Positions 37,471 to 50,496 of a DNA stretch of 64,000 nt are shown in pieces. This stretch comes from Engraulis encrasicolus (taxonomy: Eukaryota > Chordata > Actinopteri > Clupeiformes > Engraulidae): contig NC_085878.1 in assembly GCF_034702125.1 (NCBI RefSeq), positions 19,003,557 to 19,067,556 on the forward strand, written 5' to 3'. The notes under the pieces were generated by a model. It did not search any database. It was not told where the DNA came from and saw only the letters and a list, made by a program, of their open reading frames with translations. How positions within the stretch are numbered: the stretch's first letter is position 1; every line of letters starts with the position of its first letter. A program made the position numbers and the translations under genes.

Positions 37471-40400
37471 ACAAAGGCCTGAATACTGTGAGTGACACTG
37501 TGTCAGACACATGTTGCCCAGGACCTTTTCAGTTGTCACAATGTGCAGTTTTCAAGATCCGTCTTCATCTTATGACTGTTACTGTTTTTACCTCATATAT
37601 TGTTTTAGTTGGGCAACACGAATGATCAGTGTGCTGTAGTGCAGTGGGGTGAGATTCGTGTCTGGGGTGTCAGTTCTGAAGGAACAACAAGAAAGCATAG
37701 ACATGCTTTTGTTTCTTCTTTTTGCTTCTCTGTATGCGAGAGAGGAGCATGGAGACAGAAAAGCAGTGGGAAGAATACTGATGATGCTACATACCGTCTC
37801 TAACTACCACCACCCCTAGGGTCTCATGTAGCCTACCTCTATATTGAAATCCTAGAGCTGTGAGTTGCGAAGGTCAGTTCAAACAACCTATTTGATCATA
37901 CATTTATTGCATACATTTATTGCATTCATGTTTGCATCAGAAGACATTGTGTGTAAAGATAGTGGCCATGGTTTTTGCTGTATGATCCAATGTTACAGAC
38001 ACAGAGGATTCAACCAAGTTGAACTGAGTGATCTCTGTTTCCCCTCCAAAGAAAATATTCTGCTTTTCACTGGACTAACTGCCATACAGTAGGTAAGAAT
38101 AATCAGTGAGGATGCACACTAGTTAGGCGCTGAGCCACTGATGACACGGTGGATGCTGGTTGGGTGTCTGTCTGATGGATAGCTGGTCCAGCACACAGGA
38201 GCCCAGATGCCCAGAACTGACAGATGGTGGAATTTATGCAGGCATGTTTGGCAGGCAAACACATCAGACATATTTCACTTCATTTGTAATGACTGTGATG
38301 TGACGGGATAGGAGGTGTGAGTTTGCTGTATGGACACTCTACATTCGTAATCTGAACATGTAAACATCACTCAGTGATTCATTTACATGGAACTCAAGCA
38401 CAACTGGCACATTCATTTCACATGTGCTGTCATACAACATTCAACAGCTACCTCCTCATAGTGCAAGAGGGAAAGAGGAAAACCTAAATATAGCTCTACA
38501 GTTGGTAACTTTTAACGGAAACACCTGTCAGAAGGATTATGGATGGACAAAACTGTAAAATAAACACTTTGACAGATTGAACCTCAACGTCCTTGTGGCA
38601 TGGGGAATTGATGCTAAGGCATTTCAAGACAAGAAAATGCTGGTGCTTCTTGTTTTAGATTAAGTAAGAGGAGATGTATTATGATATATTGCTACTGTTG
38701 TACTGCAAGCAGGTTGTGCAGCACAATCTCATGGATGGAATAAACTCTTGTCTCTTGAAGGCTTCTGAGGAGTGGAGAGGCATTAACTCACACTTACGTC
38801 AAGGCTTCAATGTTGTCATCAGTCAAAAAGTTTTGTGGAGAGCTTTATTTATGGAAATTAATACTCAGGACAAAGCAAGGTTGTCCTCCACGTCGTGTCA
38901 CTTAGTCCTCTGAGACCAGACAGTTTCTCTGAATCATGCAAAAAAAAAGCATTTGGCTATAGGATGCATTAAATAAACCACAAGGAATTCGACCAATAAA
39001 TGTCTTGTGTCATCCCATGTGTGGTTATCATGTATGACTTCATTAATGACCATCTGGGATTGATATGGCTGTGTTGACATGTTGTGGTAATTGGATGTTT
39101 CACTTTTGCCTCACTTTTGTAAAATCAGGTGTGTCTATACTGAAGTAATATAACCTGATTAAAAGAGAAAAGCCACATCTTTAATGATGACAACAGGAAA
39201 TCTCAGTGATGCATGCTGTCTTCCATGGCAGCATTTTGTGTTCATTAGTGTCTGGAGCAAAAACAAACAAACAAACAAACAAAAACAGGTAGATGTTGAC
39301 TGGCCAGTCCCTGATGTCATTTGCTGTCATGCTGTCTGTTGTTTTCGAATGTGTTTACACTATTTATCCTTTAATCAGGTTAGTCACTCTGGCTGGGCAT
39401 GTATGAGTCTCCCATACTGCTCTGGGCCCTGTCACTTTAATAGAGGCTGACACAGCAGACCACAATCTAAACGCCATCAGAAACCTGAGCAGAATAAGAA
39501 TGTCAATAGCAACAAGGGACAATGCAAGTGTATGCACTGTAACAATCCTGTTGTCATTGTAACAAAACCTATGGACGCATATACAATGAAATTGTTCCGC
39601 ATTTGGGACTTCCCAACAACCATTCCATGACCATGCTCAGGGTACACTACCATACTCAGGGTACGTCATGGAGGAGAGCGCAGGTTAATCACTCCCACCC
39701 CCCACCCCCCCAACCTGCCTGCTGGTGTGGGAAATCAATCCCCAGGGCTATAGCCCGACTCCCTCCTGCTTGCCCATGACCGCCAACTTCCGTCAGAGGA
39801 GGACAGATGATATTTTTCCCTCCACCACCAGGAGGTGCTGTTTATCCTATTTTCCTGTGCCGTTGTGCATGGATCCTTCCTGAGTGCACAAAAACCTGTT
39901 GTGCAGCCGTGTGAAATGTTTGCCTTTCATGGTCATCTGTTATCACTGCCACTCTATTTGTGTTGAGTAACAAGCAGTCATCCCCATCCCCCATCCCCCA
40001 TCCATCCCAACCCCATCTCCGCATCACCCAGCCTGACCAATGCAGAGTGACTCATTTCAGCTGTGTGGGGTATAGAAATCAAAAGATGCGTAATTGTAAA
40101 GGGGCTACTTTCAGTGCTGTCAGATCTTCAAAAGATGATAGTCTCCCTCTTCAAAGTGTGCAGCACCTTCTCTCTCACCCCCACTCCCCTGCATCAGCTG
40201 GATAGATACTCTCCACAACATTTTAAACAGAGACAAGGCTTTATACTCCTGTTGAACTTGCAGAGAGAGAGAGAGAGAGATTGTGTGGGGAGTGTAGAGA
40301 GCGTGTGAAAGTGTAGTTTTAGTGCAGTTTTACTTAGTGAATGTGTTTTGGTGATTTATGAGGTAGTTAAAACATCAATTAAAGTATTGTGTGTCCGTAG

Positions 40401-40559
40401 TCCATCTTCTAAATCCCTTCCTCTCGGAATGCAGAGTGTGCAAAATACAAGTGACAGAAGTGGTTGTGCACGCAGCACGTGTGAACAATGGATTCCCAGA
40501 TACAGTGTGTGTGGTGGTGCGCAACCTTTCTGCATGACCTGCAGCAACACACAGGTCTG
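37471..40559. other. No recognised gene
   Basis: No coding or repeat structure that I can support, apart from a short (CAAA)n tract at 39264-39283 and a C-rich ATCCCCC repeat near 39979-40004. Confidence 0.45.
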
Positions 40560-40685
40560 GGGTGCATTTCTGGAAAGCGTAGTTGTTAGCAGTTAGCAAC
40601 TTGGCTAGTTACCAATGGGAGATTGCATCGCAAACCAACAAAGTAGCTAACGTAGTTAGCAACTGCGCTTTCGAGAAATGCACCC
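40560..40685. mobile_element. Hairpin MITE (126 bp)
   Basis: The ends GGGTGCATTTCTGGAAAGCG and CGCTTTCGAGAAATGCACCC are inverted repeats, with further complementarity inward (TTGCTAAC/GTTAGCAA type). CTG flanks both ends (40557-40559 and 40686-40688). Confidence 0.7.
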
Positions 40686-40943
40686 CTGGATGGATGACAG
40701 CCTGGCCAGAAGGTTGAGAAATGGACCTGGCAACGCAACGGGCTGAGGTATCCAGTGGCCCTGAGCACTGGCCAGTGTAGTGTATTAACCTGCTGGGCGT
40801 CTGTGAAAGCCTCTCCCCCCACACTCCACTCTCACAGCCAATCCCACTAAAATGTGCTTAGTTTGCTCTGGCTGCCTTTTCAGTTACACGGAGGTGGCAG
40901 AGGGAAGAATTCCTCTTCTTCGTCTTTTACTGGCGTATGCACG

Positions 40944-40962
40944 CAGGCAGGCAGGCAGGCAG

Positions 40963-41038
<76 letters not shown>

Positions 41039-41162
41039 TATCTCTCTCACTCTCACTGTCATGCACGCACGCACACATGCACGCACGAACACACACACAC
41101 ATTCACTCTCTCTCTCTCACGCTCGCACGCGCGCACGCACGCGCGCACGCACGCACGCGCAC

Positions 41163-41232
<70 letters not shown>
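40944..41232. repeat. Compound microsatellite: (GCAG)n, (GCAC)n, (CA)n, (TC)n
   Basis: Successive blocks: GCAGGCAG at 40944, GCACGCAC at 40964, CA at 40979-41035, TCTC blocks near 41040 and 41107, and a second CA tract at 41168-41232. Confidence 0.95.
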
Positions 41233-41234
<2 letters not shown>

Positions 41235-41998
41235 TTCTTTCATTTCTTATCTGTGAAATTGTTCCCCCCTCCTGCCTCTTTCATTATATGCACTCTCTTG
41301 GCACAGGCCAATTAGTTTCTCCGTGTGCTTTAGGAAAGTGACCCTATGTACGTACGTGACCAATAAACCATCCTAGTGTTCTTGTATCCTTTTTCCCTTT
41401 TGCTGTAATCCCTCCCCCTGCAGTAGCTGTGATGTTTATGGTGCTGAGCCAGACGGAAACGGACGGTTGTTATAGATTTGCCATCACACAAGAATGTTTT
41501 TCTTTATCTTATGATAGATGTTGCTGATGTCACGCATTGCTGTATTTGTTTGGCTTGGTGACTTTAAACAAATTATTTGTGGTGAGGTTTAGATTGATGT
41601 CTGACACCAATCTATTAATCCAACATCCTGGCAGAATAGAGCACTGTTCAGAGTTGTTCCATACAGTGTGGTCAGACGGAGAAAATATTATTTAGCATTA
41701 CACAGACCATTTATTCCTGGCATTAGAAATGTCTCTTGCATAAGAATGACAAGTGACAGCAACACTGAGAATGGACAAGAAATCATTTCAATGCATTACC
41801 ACTGGTGCATTGTAAGATTTCCGGTTGTAAAAGACAATTATCATCATTATAATCCCCCTTGAAACAAAAGAAACATTTATAATTCACAGACATACACAGC
41901 AATACAGCAACAATACACAGAAAGAGACTAAACACACTGAATGTGTTCCAGCAATACTAAACCCACTACAGTGTCCTTTCATGCAGCACAGGCACTCA
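41233..41998. other. No recognised gene
   Basis: Nothing supported. Confidence 0.5.
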
Positions 41999-42001
41999 TA
42001 A

Positions 42002-42495
42002 AGGCCAATTTATACTTATTGGCGCTGACGGTTGCAGAGCCTGTGCAACCGTCTGTGCACGACCACGCCCCCCGCGCAACCGTCGTCGCGCGCCTCAAAA
42101 AAATCCTGACTACGCAACAGACGGTTGCGAAGGTTGCAGAGAAAAGGCGCTGTGATTGGTCGACTCGCTACTTCCTTGTTCTCCTGGCGGCACAGTTCTC
42201 CGGTAGTTTACGAGAGCCAAACTGTCAATATTCTGTGGAATACGAACGCTTACTTTCTAGTCTGTGTAAATAAATGAAGCTACAATGACTGAATTAGTAA
42301 GTAACAAACAAACAATACATCAGTTTAGCACTCGCGGCACAATGCCTGCAGTCTGACTACTGTACTGTAGCATTGTACTGTAGCTATGTAGCCAAATGTA
42401 GCTAACGACATGAGACCTCGTGCGCAGATCTATAACATCAACAGTGGTTAGCGACCGTAAGCAACAGACGCCGTTGCTGAACTATAATCTGCCCT
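42002..42495. mobile_element. PIF/Harbinger-like MITE (494 bp)
   Basis: The left end AGGCCAATTTATACTTATTG and right end (reverse complement AGGGCAGATTATAGTTCAGC) are similar, and both are followed inward by GC-rich ACGGTTGC/GTTGC motifs. TAA flanks both ends (41999-42001 and 42496-42498). A 3-bp TWA duplication is the Harbinger hallmark. No transposase was seen. Confidence 0.65.
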
Positions 42496-42498
42496 TAA

Positions 42499-43932
42499 GT
42501 ATGCAGGCCATGCAACACTGGTTACTTTTTTAACTGCATAAATGTAAAAGGAGTGCATATGGGTCTCTCAAATTCCCACATATCCTCCCACCTGATTTAC
42601 TCGTATAAATATTAATGTTCTAAAAGTATCATCCAGGTCATTTCTCTGGGCGTTTCTCTCAGCAGCTGTGTACTGTATGAACACATGTCCTTCACGGTGG
42701 AAATACTATACAGTAATTACATACACTTGTCCAGGCTTTCACATTTAAGCATTTACGGTATTAGGCAAATGTATCAAATTGATTTAACTTACCACATGGC
42801 AACTACAATGCGATGTGACATGTTGGACGCTATGGAGCGCAAACTGTGGTGCAAACTGACAAACACAAGGACTGTTTCCATCAAGCATTAGCATTGTCTC
42901 TGACAAAGATGTTGTTTTATATTGAACTTCTTCCAAGCTTTATCCACTAATGCCCTAAACCCCGACTGTGACTCATAAGGTTTACTTGACCTTAGAGGCT
43001 TATTGAAGATTTAAATGAATACCTCTCTGCAACCGTCTAAATGATGGCATATTTCGGGTCAATTTGTCCTCTTTATATACCAAAATATAATCTTAATCTT
43101 TGGTCAAGAGCTGCTTACTGAGACAACGTTTTCTCCTCATGGGAGTTTCAGCTGGTCAGTGTGGTAGCTACAGAAATAACATATCAACTCTAGGATATTG
43201 ATTTTGTTATCCTTTCTGGGCCAGTAACGTGGTTGGCATAATTTCCGGTCCACAGAAACCCTACAATCATTGAGAAGCTGGGAGTATGACAGAATTGAAA
43301 CATATCTTGGCCTTGAGGTTCCACTGACAGTACAAAAAAATAAAAATAATAAAAAATGTGGAGCGTGACTTGGTTCCAGTGATGTCTTTGTCAAGTGGCA
43401 ATTTCTGAAAATGTCTTCTCAGTGATAACACAGTACTATAGAAGTTATCTCTTTGATAATGTTATATACCGTATAGCCATAGCACATGACACAAGATTGA
43501 CAATGTTGTCAGTCACAGCAAGATACCCATAATAAAATAACCCTTTTATGGTTTTGCTATGTATCCATTCTTAGTGAATCAGACAATGTTTTCTTGTTTT
43601 GAAATAGCTACCGTGTTTTTCTTCTTAGTCTGACACAATGACAAAAAGGTCATCAGCAGTTCCACTTTGATTATTCCTCTATACATATTTGATCTATCCA
43701 TTGAAATAATGAGATAACATCGAATAAGCTTATCCTAACCTTTGACCCTAATCAACGTAATGTGTTTGGCAGAGAACTTCATGATAATCATTTACAGAAT
43801 GGAAGAGTGTTCTTTCTCTTAGCCTAGCAGTTGAGGTGTAAAACTGCATGAATAGCAATTGTATTCCATGAATGATGCTGTATTGGGCCAACATTATGTT
43901 TTGCCGGCAGGAGTTAATGAGATGCCCCCCCC
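42499..43932. other. No recognised gene
   Basis: AT-rich, nothing supported. Confidence 0.5.
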
Positions 43933-44010
43933 CCACACACACACACATACACACACACACACACACAGACACACACACAAACACACATACAAAGACACAC
44001 ACACACAAAG

Positions 44011-44107
<97 letters not shown>

Positions 44108-44141
44108 CGGACACACACATACACACGGACGGACACACGCA
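43933..44141. repeat. (CA)n microsatellite
   Basis: CA tract from 43933, with CAGA/CAAA interruptions to ~44010, perfect to 44104, then ACGGACGG units. Confidence 0.97.
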
Positions 44142-44494
44142 CACACTATTGTGCAGACCAGTAATCGCCACAAACAACACTCAAGGGCAGCTTAAGTCTG
44201 ATAACGATGGCATATTTTCTCTGTCCTCTGAGTGTGTGGTGCTGCTTGATAGGGGGTACTGCAAGTCTGGAGTGATGGGACACGTCTCAGCTGGCCAGCC
44301 TTCACTGAGGCTTAAAACAGCAGTGAGCAAAAATTAAAACAATAATTACTGTGTGCAGCTCATTGAATCCATAATAATGCATTGTACGTAATATGTTGTG
44401 GCTGTTTCATCAAGCAGACATGAGTGATTAACTGTGCATCATGAAAAAAATCAATTACATTGTGAAAGAACATAAAAGTAAGTTATGTGTAAAT

Positions 44495-45985
44495 CAGGGG
44501 CGGAGTGGCCCACCTTTTCCCACCGGGAGAATTTTCCCCTTGGCGGCCCTCTTTAAAAAAACAAAAAAAAAAACAAAGCGAACATGGTTTCCTAACCAAA
44601 AAGACAAAAGCCGTACTACGGTCGTACTACATGTGGACATTAGTGTTGTCAAAATATCAACCTGAAGTGGAGAATTGTAGCCTACACCTTGATGAAATGC
44701 ACAGCCAGTGGTGTAGTCTACGTAAAACGCAGGTATGCGCACCCATTTCAAAATTTCAGGGATTACAGTATACCCACTTAAAATTGATTGATCCATTATT
44801 TACAATAGCACAAATATATACAGTAGACTATACACACATCAAAAAATGCTCAAATATACAGTATACCCACTTCAAAAAGTAGACTACACCACTGGAGCCA
44901 TCATCACAGTCCAAAGCATTCATAGGCCTAGGTTAGGCTACATCACGCTACTGTTCCATGCAAATGTGCACTCCACTGTCATTTTGACAGTTTGAAATTG
45001 AAATATCGTTTAAGGAAGACAGGATGAGCATGGGCACAAAGTTTTGGGTGTGGGGATTTTTAGAAGAGTAGGCTTACAAAATATAGTATAGTAGCCTATA
45101 GCTTACAAAAAGTCTGTCTACATTGTGCAATAAACCCACCATGCAGCAAATAAGCCAAACTTAGCTACTTCAAACCACAACCATAAGTCAACAAAATGTA
45201 TAACCAAACGGTGTAGGCCTACCTTAAAACGCTGTCTTCTCGCAGCAAATGTCTTTGTTTCTTTCACTCTACTTTAATCCACAGCTTATTAGCCTACACA
45301 CCCAGCACTGGTCACATCAGAATCTTGTGTGGTAATTATTTTGTTCCATTTCTTCAGACATAGGCTACATCCTAAATGTACCACATATAAATATATGTAT
45401 GATAATAATATTATTTCGACTATAAGGAGATATACTGGTAGGTCTAACAAATCAAAACAAAACCCATTGCTTCTGTTAGGTGCAGTTATCTTCCTTACCA
45501 CTTGGTGGAGTCTGTTCGTAACCCAAGTCAATAACCACAGAGCAAGTGAATCAGGACTGGAAAGACTGTAAACTGTAACAGTCGTGTGGAAATCGGAAAA
45601 TAAATCATAATTTATTCATATTTCCATCCTTTGGTAACCAATATACATATCACAGGTTCTTCAAATACTGAAAACGAAACTGTGTTACTAAGATCTTGTA
45701 AACTTCCGCGATCTACGGTGTATGAAAATTATCAGTAGAGAAGGGGTGTGGCCAATTTACTGTTTGACACCGTCAGTGAGGTATTGCCGTCTGGTATACG
45801 GTATAAATACTAACTAGTCAGCTTAGGTCCTAAACAGGGAAGTGGAAAATGGAAAGCTAGTGCTAATAAGTATCATCTCTAAACTTCAGGGCCGGTTGGG
45901 ATCGAAGTGCGTCCGCGTTATTACATTTCACGGCCGCGGCCCACTGGGACAAGTCCCCGATCTCCCGACGGCCACTCCGCGCCTG
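44495..45985. mobile_element. DNA transposon with inverted ends (~1.49 kb)
   Basis: The left end CAGGGGCGGAGTGGCC and right end GGCCACTCCGCGCCTG are inverted repeats with one mismatch. Subterminal GGGAGA/GGCGGCC motifs also recur in mirror order. The flanks TGTGTAAAT (44486-44494) and GATGTAAAT (45986-45994) look like a mutated target duplication. No transposase ORF was found. It contains a second small element at 44706-44894. Confidence 0.7.
44706..44894. mobile_element. Nested MITE (189 bp)
   Basis: The ends CAGTGGTGTAGTCTAC and GTAGACTACACCACTG are perfect 16-bp inverted repeats. The motif ACAGTATACCCACTT is repeated inside (44765 and 44857). It lies wholly within the 44495-45985 element. 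Confidence 0.85.
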
Positions 45986-47477
45986 GATGTAAATCATATT
46001 ATAGTCATTGAACATCTAAACTTTTTTCATCATGACAATTATATGCCGTCTAAGTTGTCCAGTTTCCTTTCTGTTCAATGTTAAATACTGTACCTTTTGG
46101 CAGGTACCCCTGGTAATGACGAAATAGAGAGCACAGTAATTGTGTTGTTGCATAACCATTATAAGCTGCCCTGGTAATTGTGAGTGGTATGACTGCTTAG
46201 TGTTGTAATGGCTACACAAACAACAAGTAATGCCCTTTGCAGACCACTTAGCATATGCAGTCTGTAGGGTGCAGCGAGTATTATAAATGACAAGTAGTCC
46301 TCTTTGCCGACACCTTAATAATGGTTTCCTGAGCCGTTACCTGTCTACACACGGTCTTCGTTGAGTGTTGCAGAACACTATATACACAGATCATTACAAA
46401 GCCCTTTAACACTCAGCACAGCCCGCAGGGGCAGTTCATGATGAGCCTTATCTACAAAACGGGACGGCCTAATTAAGGTGCATTCTGTTGGCAATAAACA
46501 GCTGCTACACGATGCTCCACTCCCAGGGCACTGAAAGCCACCCCAGCCATCCAGGCAGAAGAAGAATTAACCCAAACATTGTTAGTGAAATCCAGCAAAA
46601 AAAAAAAGCATCACACAGTATGAAAAACGAATTACAGCATCATCATCATAAACGCATCCCAGATTAAAACAGACGCAGCAACCAGAAAAAGTGAATTCCC
46701 ATCGACAGGGTCAGTGCAGAGTAGACAGTCAGTCATATGCTGCAACAGGACATGGGTGACTAGAGAGGTGGGTGGCCCCTCTGGGTGGCCCCTCTGTGAA
46801 CCCATGCTGCAGACGAATGTGCATAATGCACATAATCTATAACCTGCTGCTTGTCCTCTGGCTCGTCTTTACAAGCCACTTGGAGCCCTCCACCAGCTGT
46901 GCATACAAGCAGGGCAGACTCCACAGATCTCCATTATCTTCCACAGCACCAAGAAGCACAATGTCTGTGGGTCTACCACCAGATAAGGCTGAACAAGAGT
47001 GTATGGAAGTGCATGTTCTAATCAGAAATGGTATTTTAATGCATTCTGAAATGTAAAGGTAAACTGTTTTGACCCACTCATTTGAAAGTTAAATAGGCAA
47101 CCATTCGTTTACTTTCTGATTTAGTCATGTGATTAGATAAGGGTTAGGCCTAGTACGGTTAATTACACAAGCACAGCCGCAGACTGCCCGTCATCTCTGT
47201 GCCTAATTGCATTGCTCTTATGGTCATTTTCAAAATGCTGTATGCTATTTATCTGATATAGAGCACAGGAGGATTTCGCCCTTAATGCCCAGGAGACAAG
47301 CTGGCGCCACCTTGTGTCTCTCATGATTTTGGTTGACTTGCTGAATACTGATAGCCTAGAAATCTAGACAAGCCACAAATTTCGCTGTAGGGGTTTGGCT
47401 CGCCAGGCTAGAGTACTGATACCAAAATGCACATTTATTCTGGATTTATTGATACAGATGCCCAGGAGAATGGTTAC
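45986..47477. other. No recognised gene
   Basis: No coding structure supported. 46370-46560 is less AT-rich and holds a TAATTAAG core. It is possibly a conserved non-coding element. Confidence 0.4.
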
Positions 47478-47484
47478 TCGAGTG

Positions 47485-47650
47485 CATTGGTTCTCAACCT
47501 TTTGTAAACAAAGGCCTCATGACCTCGTCATGAGCCTCCAAACACCCCCTAGACCTCAACCTAAGTCTGCCAAAGTCCCCCTTAGTATTAAAAAATAAAA
47601 TTGACTTAAATTGACCCCATTTGCAACTGAGCGCCCGCCCCTCTTACCCG
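47485..47650 (+). mobile_element. hAT-Charlie-like MITE fragment
   Basis: It begins ATTGGTTCTCAACCTTTTGT and continues with GCCTCATGAC...AACACCCCCT and GTCCCCCTTAGTATTA, matching the layout of the complete copy at 57280-57512. The right end is not preserved. Confidence 0.6.
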
Positions 47651-47921
47651 TATCCTTCTATTATTAGGTCATTTGATATTCTACTGTATTTGTTGATGTT
47701 TTTCTTGTCCTTTTTTACTACAGGGATGGATAGGGTTGGAGGTCCTTTTTATCGCACTCATTCTGGATTGACATTCTGTCAGTTTGGTGAACGCTTAGAC
47801 AAAGGACAACCAAACACGACAACCCACAATGAAGCCAATCAGAAACTGTAAAGAAAGAGAAGTGAATTCAGCAGAGCACAAAAAAGTCTGGATAATACAG
47901 AGTTTGGAGTCAGAGTGAATT

Positions 47922-47922
47922 G

Positions 47923-48004
<82 letters not shown>

Positions 48005-48068
48005 ACTCACTCACTCACTCACTCACTCACTCACTCACTCACTCACTCACTCACTCACTCACTCACTC

Positions 48069-48150
<82 letters not shown>
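47922..48150. repeat. Compound microsatellite (CT)n-(ACTC)n-(GT)n
   Basis: Three abutting perfect arrays: CT at 47926-48000, ACTC at 48001-48072 (18 units), and GT at 48073-48149. Confidence 0.98.
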
Positions 48151-48151
<1 letters not shown>

Positions 48152-49907
48152 CATTCTCTTTCTCCCAGCACCCCTCCCTTTCTCTCTCTCTCTTTCTCTA
48201 TTTCTCTCTGTATTAGTGTGTGTGTTTGACGGAGCAGATTAGAGGCACCACAGCATCCGAGGCTTCGCAGACACAGCCTGTCGCACACGGAGACAGGGAG
48301 GCAGTGGGCAGGAGATGGCTGCTACTGTACTGTACCATCAATCATGATTAGGACCAGCGCTCACAACACAACTGCCAAATCAACACTGGCCCGCTCTCCT
48401 CTCAGCAAGACAACTGGAGATGACGGCCTATTTTGCAAGCTTGCTTCTTGCTAGCTTCTACACACTCCACAGAACAGAACGTGTGCAGCCTGGTGAAACT
48501 GAGCAGATGTTTCTGCGGAATAACTCAAAACAGCCACGGCATTGCATCCGTCTGCATAATGTTTCGCAGAGGAGTCGATTCGAGAAAATATTCACTGTGT
48601 GCATTCATGTTTCAGTGATTTAGATGTTTATGTATGTAGTTAGTTCATGGTTGTGATAAGGCTTAGGCATGTTATAATACATATGTTATTATATATTTGT
48701 TGTAACGTGAATGAATACACTACAAAACCGTAAAATTATGCATTTTTATGTCATTTAATTGCAGCTCTACTGTATTTATGGCATGAAAGAAACAGTATGC
48801 GCTTGTGTTAACAGATGGAACATACTACAACTTCACTTGGATATACACGTAGTGTAGTACACCTGTCTTTAATTTAATGTGGTATATAGTCTCACTAGAA
48901 CCATATGCTTGTTGTTAAAAAAAACCTAATATACCGTTCAAGCAGATATCAGATCTGACAGAATTTGTTCAGCACAATTAGGTGGTGCTCTTACGCTGTA
49001 ATTAAACGATTCTCTACTCTACTCTACTACTGTACTCTAATTATATTGGGCACCACCAGCAACATCCCATAAGTCAAGGATTAGTCAGGAGTTCCTTTAT
49101 GGGTGTGTAGACCAGAAAAAACTGTATGAGCAGAGTGACAACTTCAAAAGAGTTTTACGCCCACAAAGGCTAACGTTCACACAAACACCAGCAACAACAT
49201 TGCATCATACGTAATTTAGGAAATAACCACTACTGGAGGGTTGAAGTCAGGGCCTCAAACGATTGTTTTTCAGATGTGCAGTGGCCCTAGGGTTAGTTAA
49301 ACTGTCATCAGATGAAAGTTGCTCCCACATGGCTCCCACTGACCTCTCTGGGCTGCCATGTGGAGCTTGGCTGGACTACATTTCAACTTGAGAGAGTCAG
49401 GTTAGGAATCAGCACCGATCCAAGTAATATTATAGCCAGGCTTGCATCAAATGATGCATCCGATTCATTTAATTTACCTCCAGCAACTTAGTGAGGGAGC
49501 TTGAGCGTATGTTTCAGACCGGCCTGTCTGTGAATATGTACAACTTTGCCAGTAAATTTAGCAGGAATGAAATAAAATGTTTAACTTGCAGCTTTAAAAC
49601 AGACAATAAGAATGCTTGAGAAGTTTAGTTGAGGGCAAAAGGGCCTACCGGTACTTCCAAATTGCCAGTAAAGCCTAAATGTAGCAAATGGTTGATTCAC
49701 CACTCCATTGGATCCATTTTCAGAAATGTGTTTATTATTGTGTTCTAACATAGCCTAATACCTAATTGGTCCTGTCAGCTGGACAAGGCATCAGTACAGA
49801 TATTTGTGGGATTGATCAGAACAAATGCCTTTATTGGATCACAGTTATTTCCCATTTAGGCTAATTAGAGAGATAGGCAGCAGTCCTGACCTTCATGACC
49901 TCCACAG
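48151..49907. other. No recognised gene
   Basis: Nothing supported. The stretch ends at the insertion site of the LTR element. Confidence 0.5.
49903..49907. repeat. Target-site duplication, left
   Basis: CACAG immediately before the 5' LTR, repeated at 55422-55426 after the 3' LTR. Five bp is the normal length for Ty3/Gypsy integrases. Confidence 0.9.
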
Positions 49908-50135
49908 TGTCATGCCCCGACCTGCCATGCCCCAACCTGCCAGGAGAGGTCGCCAGCCTGCATCAGTCCCTGGCAATCGGCCTGGGAAACCCCAGCCGTC
50001 CATGCTGGCTCCTGCCCCTGCCAAGCACCCTGGGAGACCCCGTGGCAGGCGATCAGGGGAATCACCTGCAGCTCATCAAACTCTTGCAGCTCATTGTGAA
50101 GTCTCCACTTAAGTCCTTGTCATTTGTGCTTCGTT

Positions 50136-50146
50136 GCTCGGTCATG
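50136..50146 (+). promoter_or_regulatory. Predicted self-primer / R start in the LTR
   Basis: GCTCGGTCATG is the exact reverse complement of the 11 nt at 50486-50496 just after the LTR. In Tf1-type self-priming the first 11 nt of the mRNA fold back on the primer-binding site, so this match predicts the transcript 5' end at or very near 50136. Confidence 0.7.
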
Positions 50147-50417
50147 AACATTCCTTACGGTCACTCTGAACTTTTGCTGCTCTGCCTCTGAGAATTCCTG
50201 CCTTGAACTTTGCTGAGAAAAAACCACAGTGGTCGTAAGATTACCCCTTTTTGTTTGTTTGGACTTTGAAAGACTTTTATGTTTCGTTTCCTAAGAAGAA
50301 GAAGAAAAGAAAAGAGAATATTTACGTTACTTACCTTCATCCTGTGTTTGCTCTAAAGACCTGAAAAGAAGATTTCTAAGTTTGCCTTAATACTCACCTG
50401 TGTAACCCTGTGGAATT

Positions 50418-50423
50418 AATAAA
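50418..50423 (+). terminator. LTR poly(A) signal
   Basis: AATAAA, followed by a T/C-rich stretch. The same signal is at 55355-55360 in the 3' LTR, where it would act. Confidence 0.75.
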
Positions 50424-50485
50424 ACCCTCTGATTGAACTTGATCTTTCTGTCTCCTGCGTTAGTGCTCTGGCTAAAGTGTAACAG

Positions 50486-50496
50486 CATGACCGAGC
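50486..50496 (+). promoter_or_regulatory. Primer-binding site (self-priming type)
   Basis: CATGACCGAGC starts 1 nt after the LTR. There is no TGG complementary to a tRNA CCA end, so ordinary tRNA priming is unlikely. It is complementary to 50136-50146. The gag start codon (50487-50489) lies inside it. Confidence 0.75.

Larger units (their letters stand above)
49908..50484 (+). repeat. 5' LTR (577 bp)
   Basis: It begins TGTCATGCCC and ends AGTGTAACA (TG...CA). By eye it is identical to the 3' LTR over all 577 bp. The self-primer match at 50136 suggests that R starts there, which makes U3 ~228 bp. An AATAAA at 50418-50423 is the poly(A) signal. No clear TATA box is seen upstream of 50136. Confidence 0.95.

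Noticed and set aside
49825..50112. ORFs starting in or before the 5' LTR, with matching copies in the 3' LTR
   Set aside because: They are LTR sequence, not separate genes. The 3' copy is open only because pol reads into it.
50433..50486. Upstream in-frame ATG for gag at 50433
   Set aside because: It lies in the LTR and would add 18 hydrophobic residues. The ATG at 50487 just after the LTR fits the family better.
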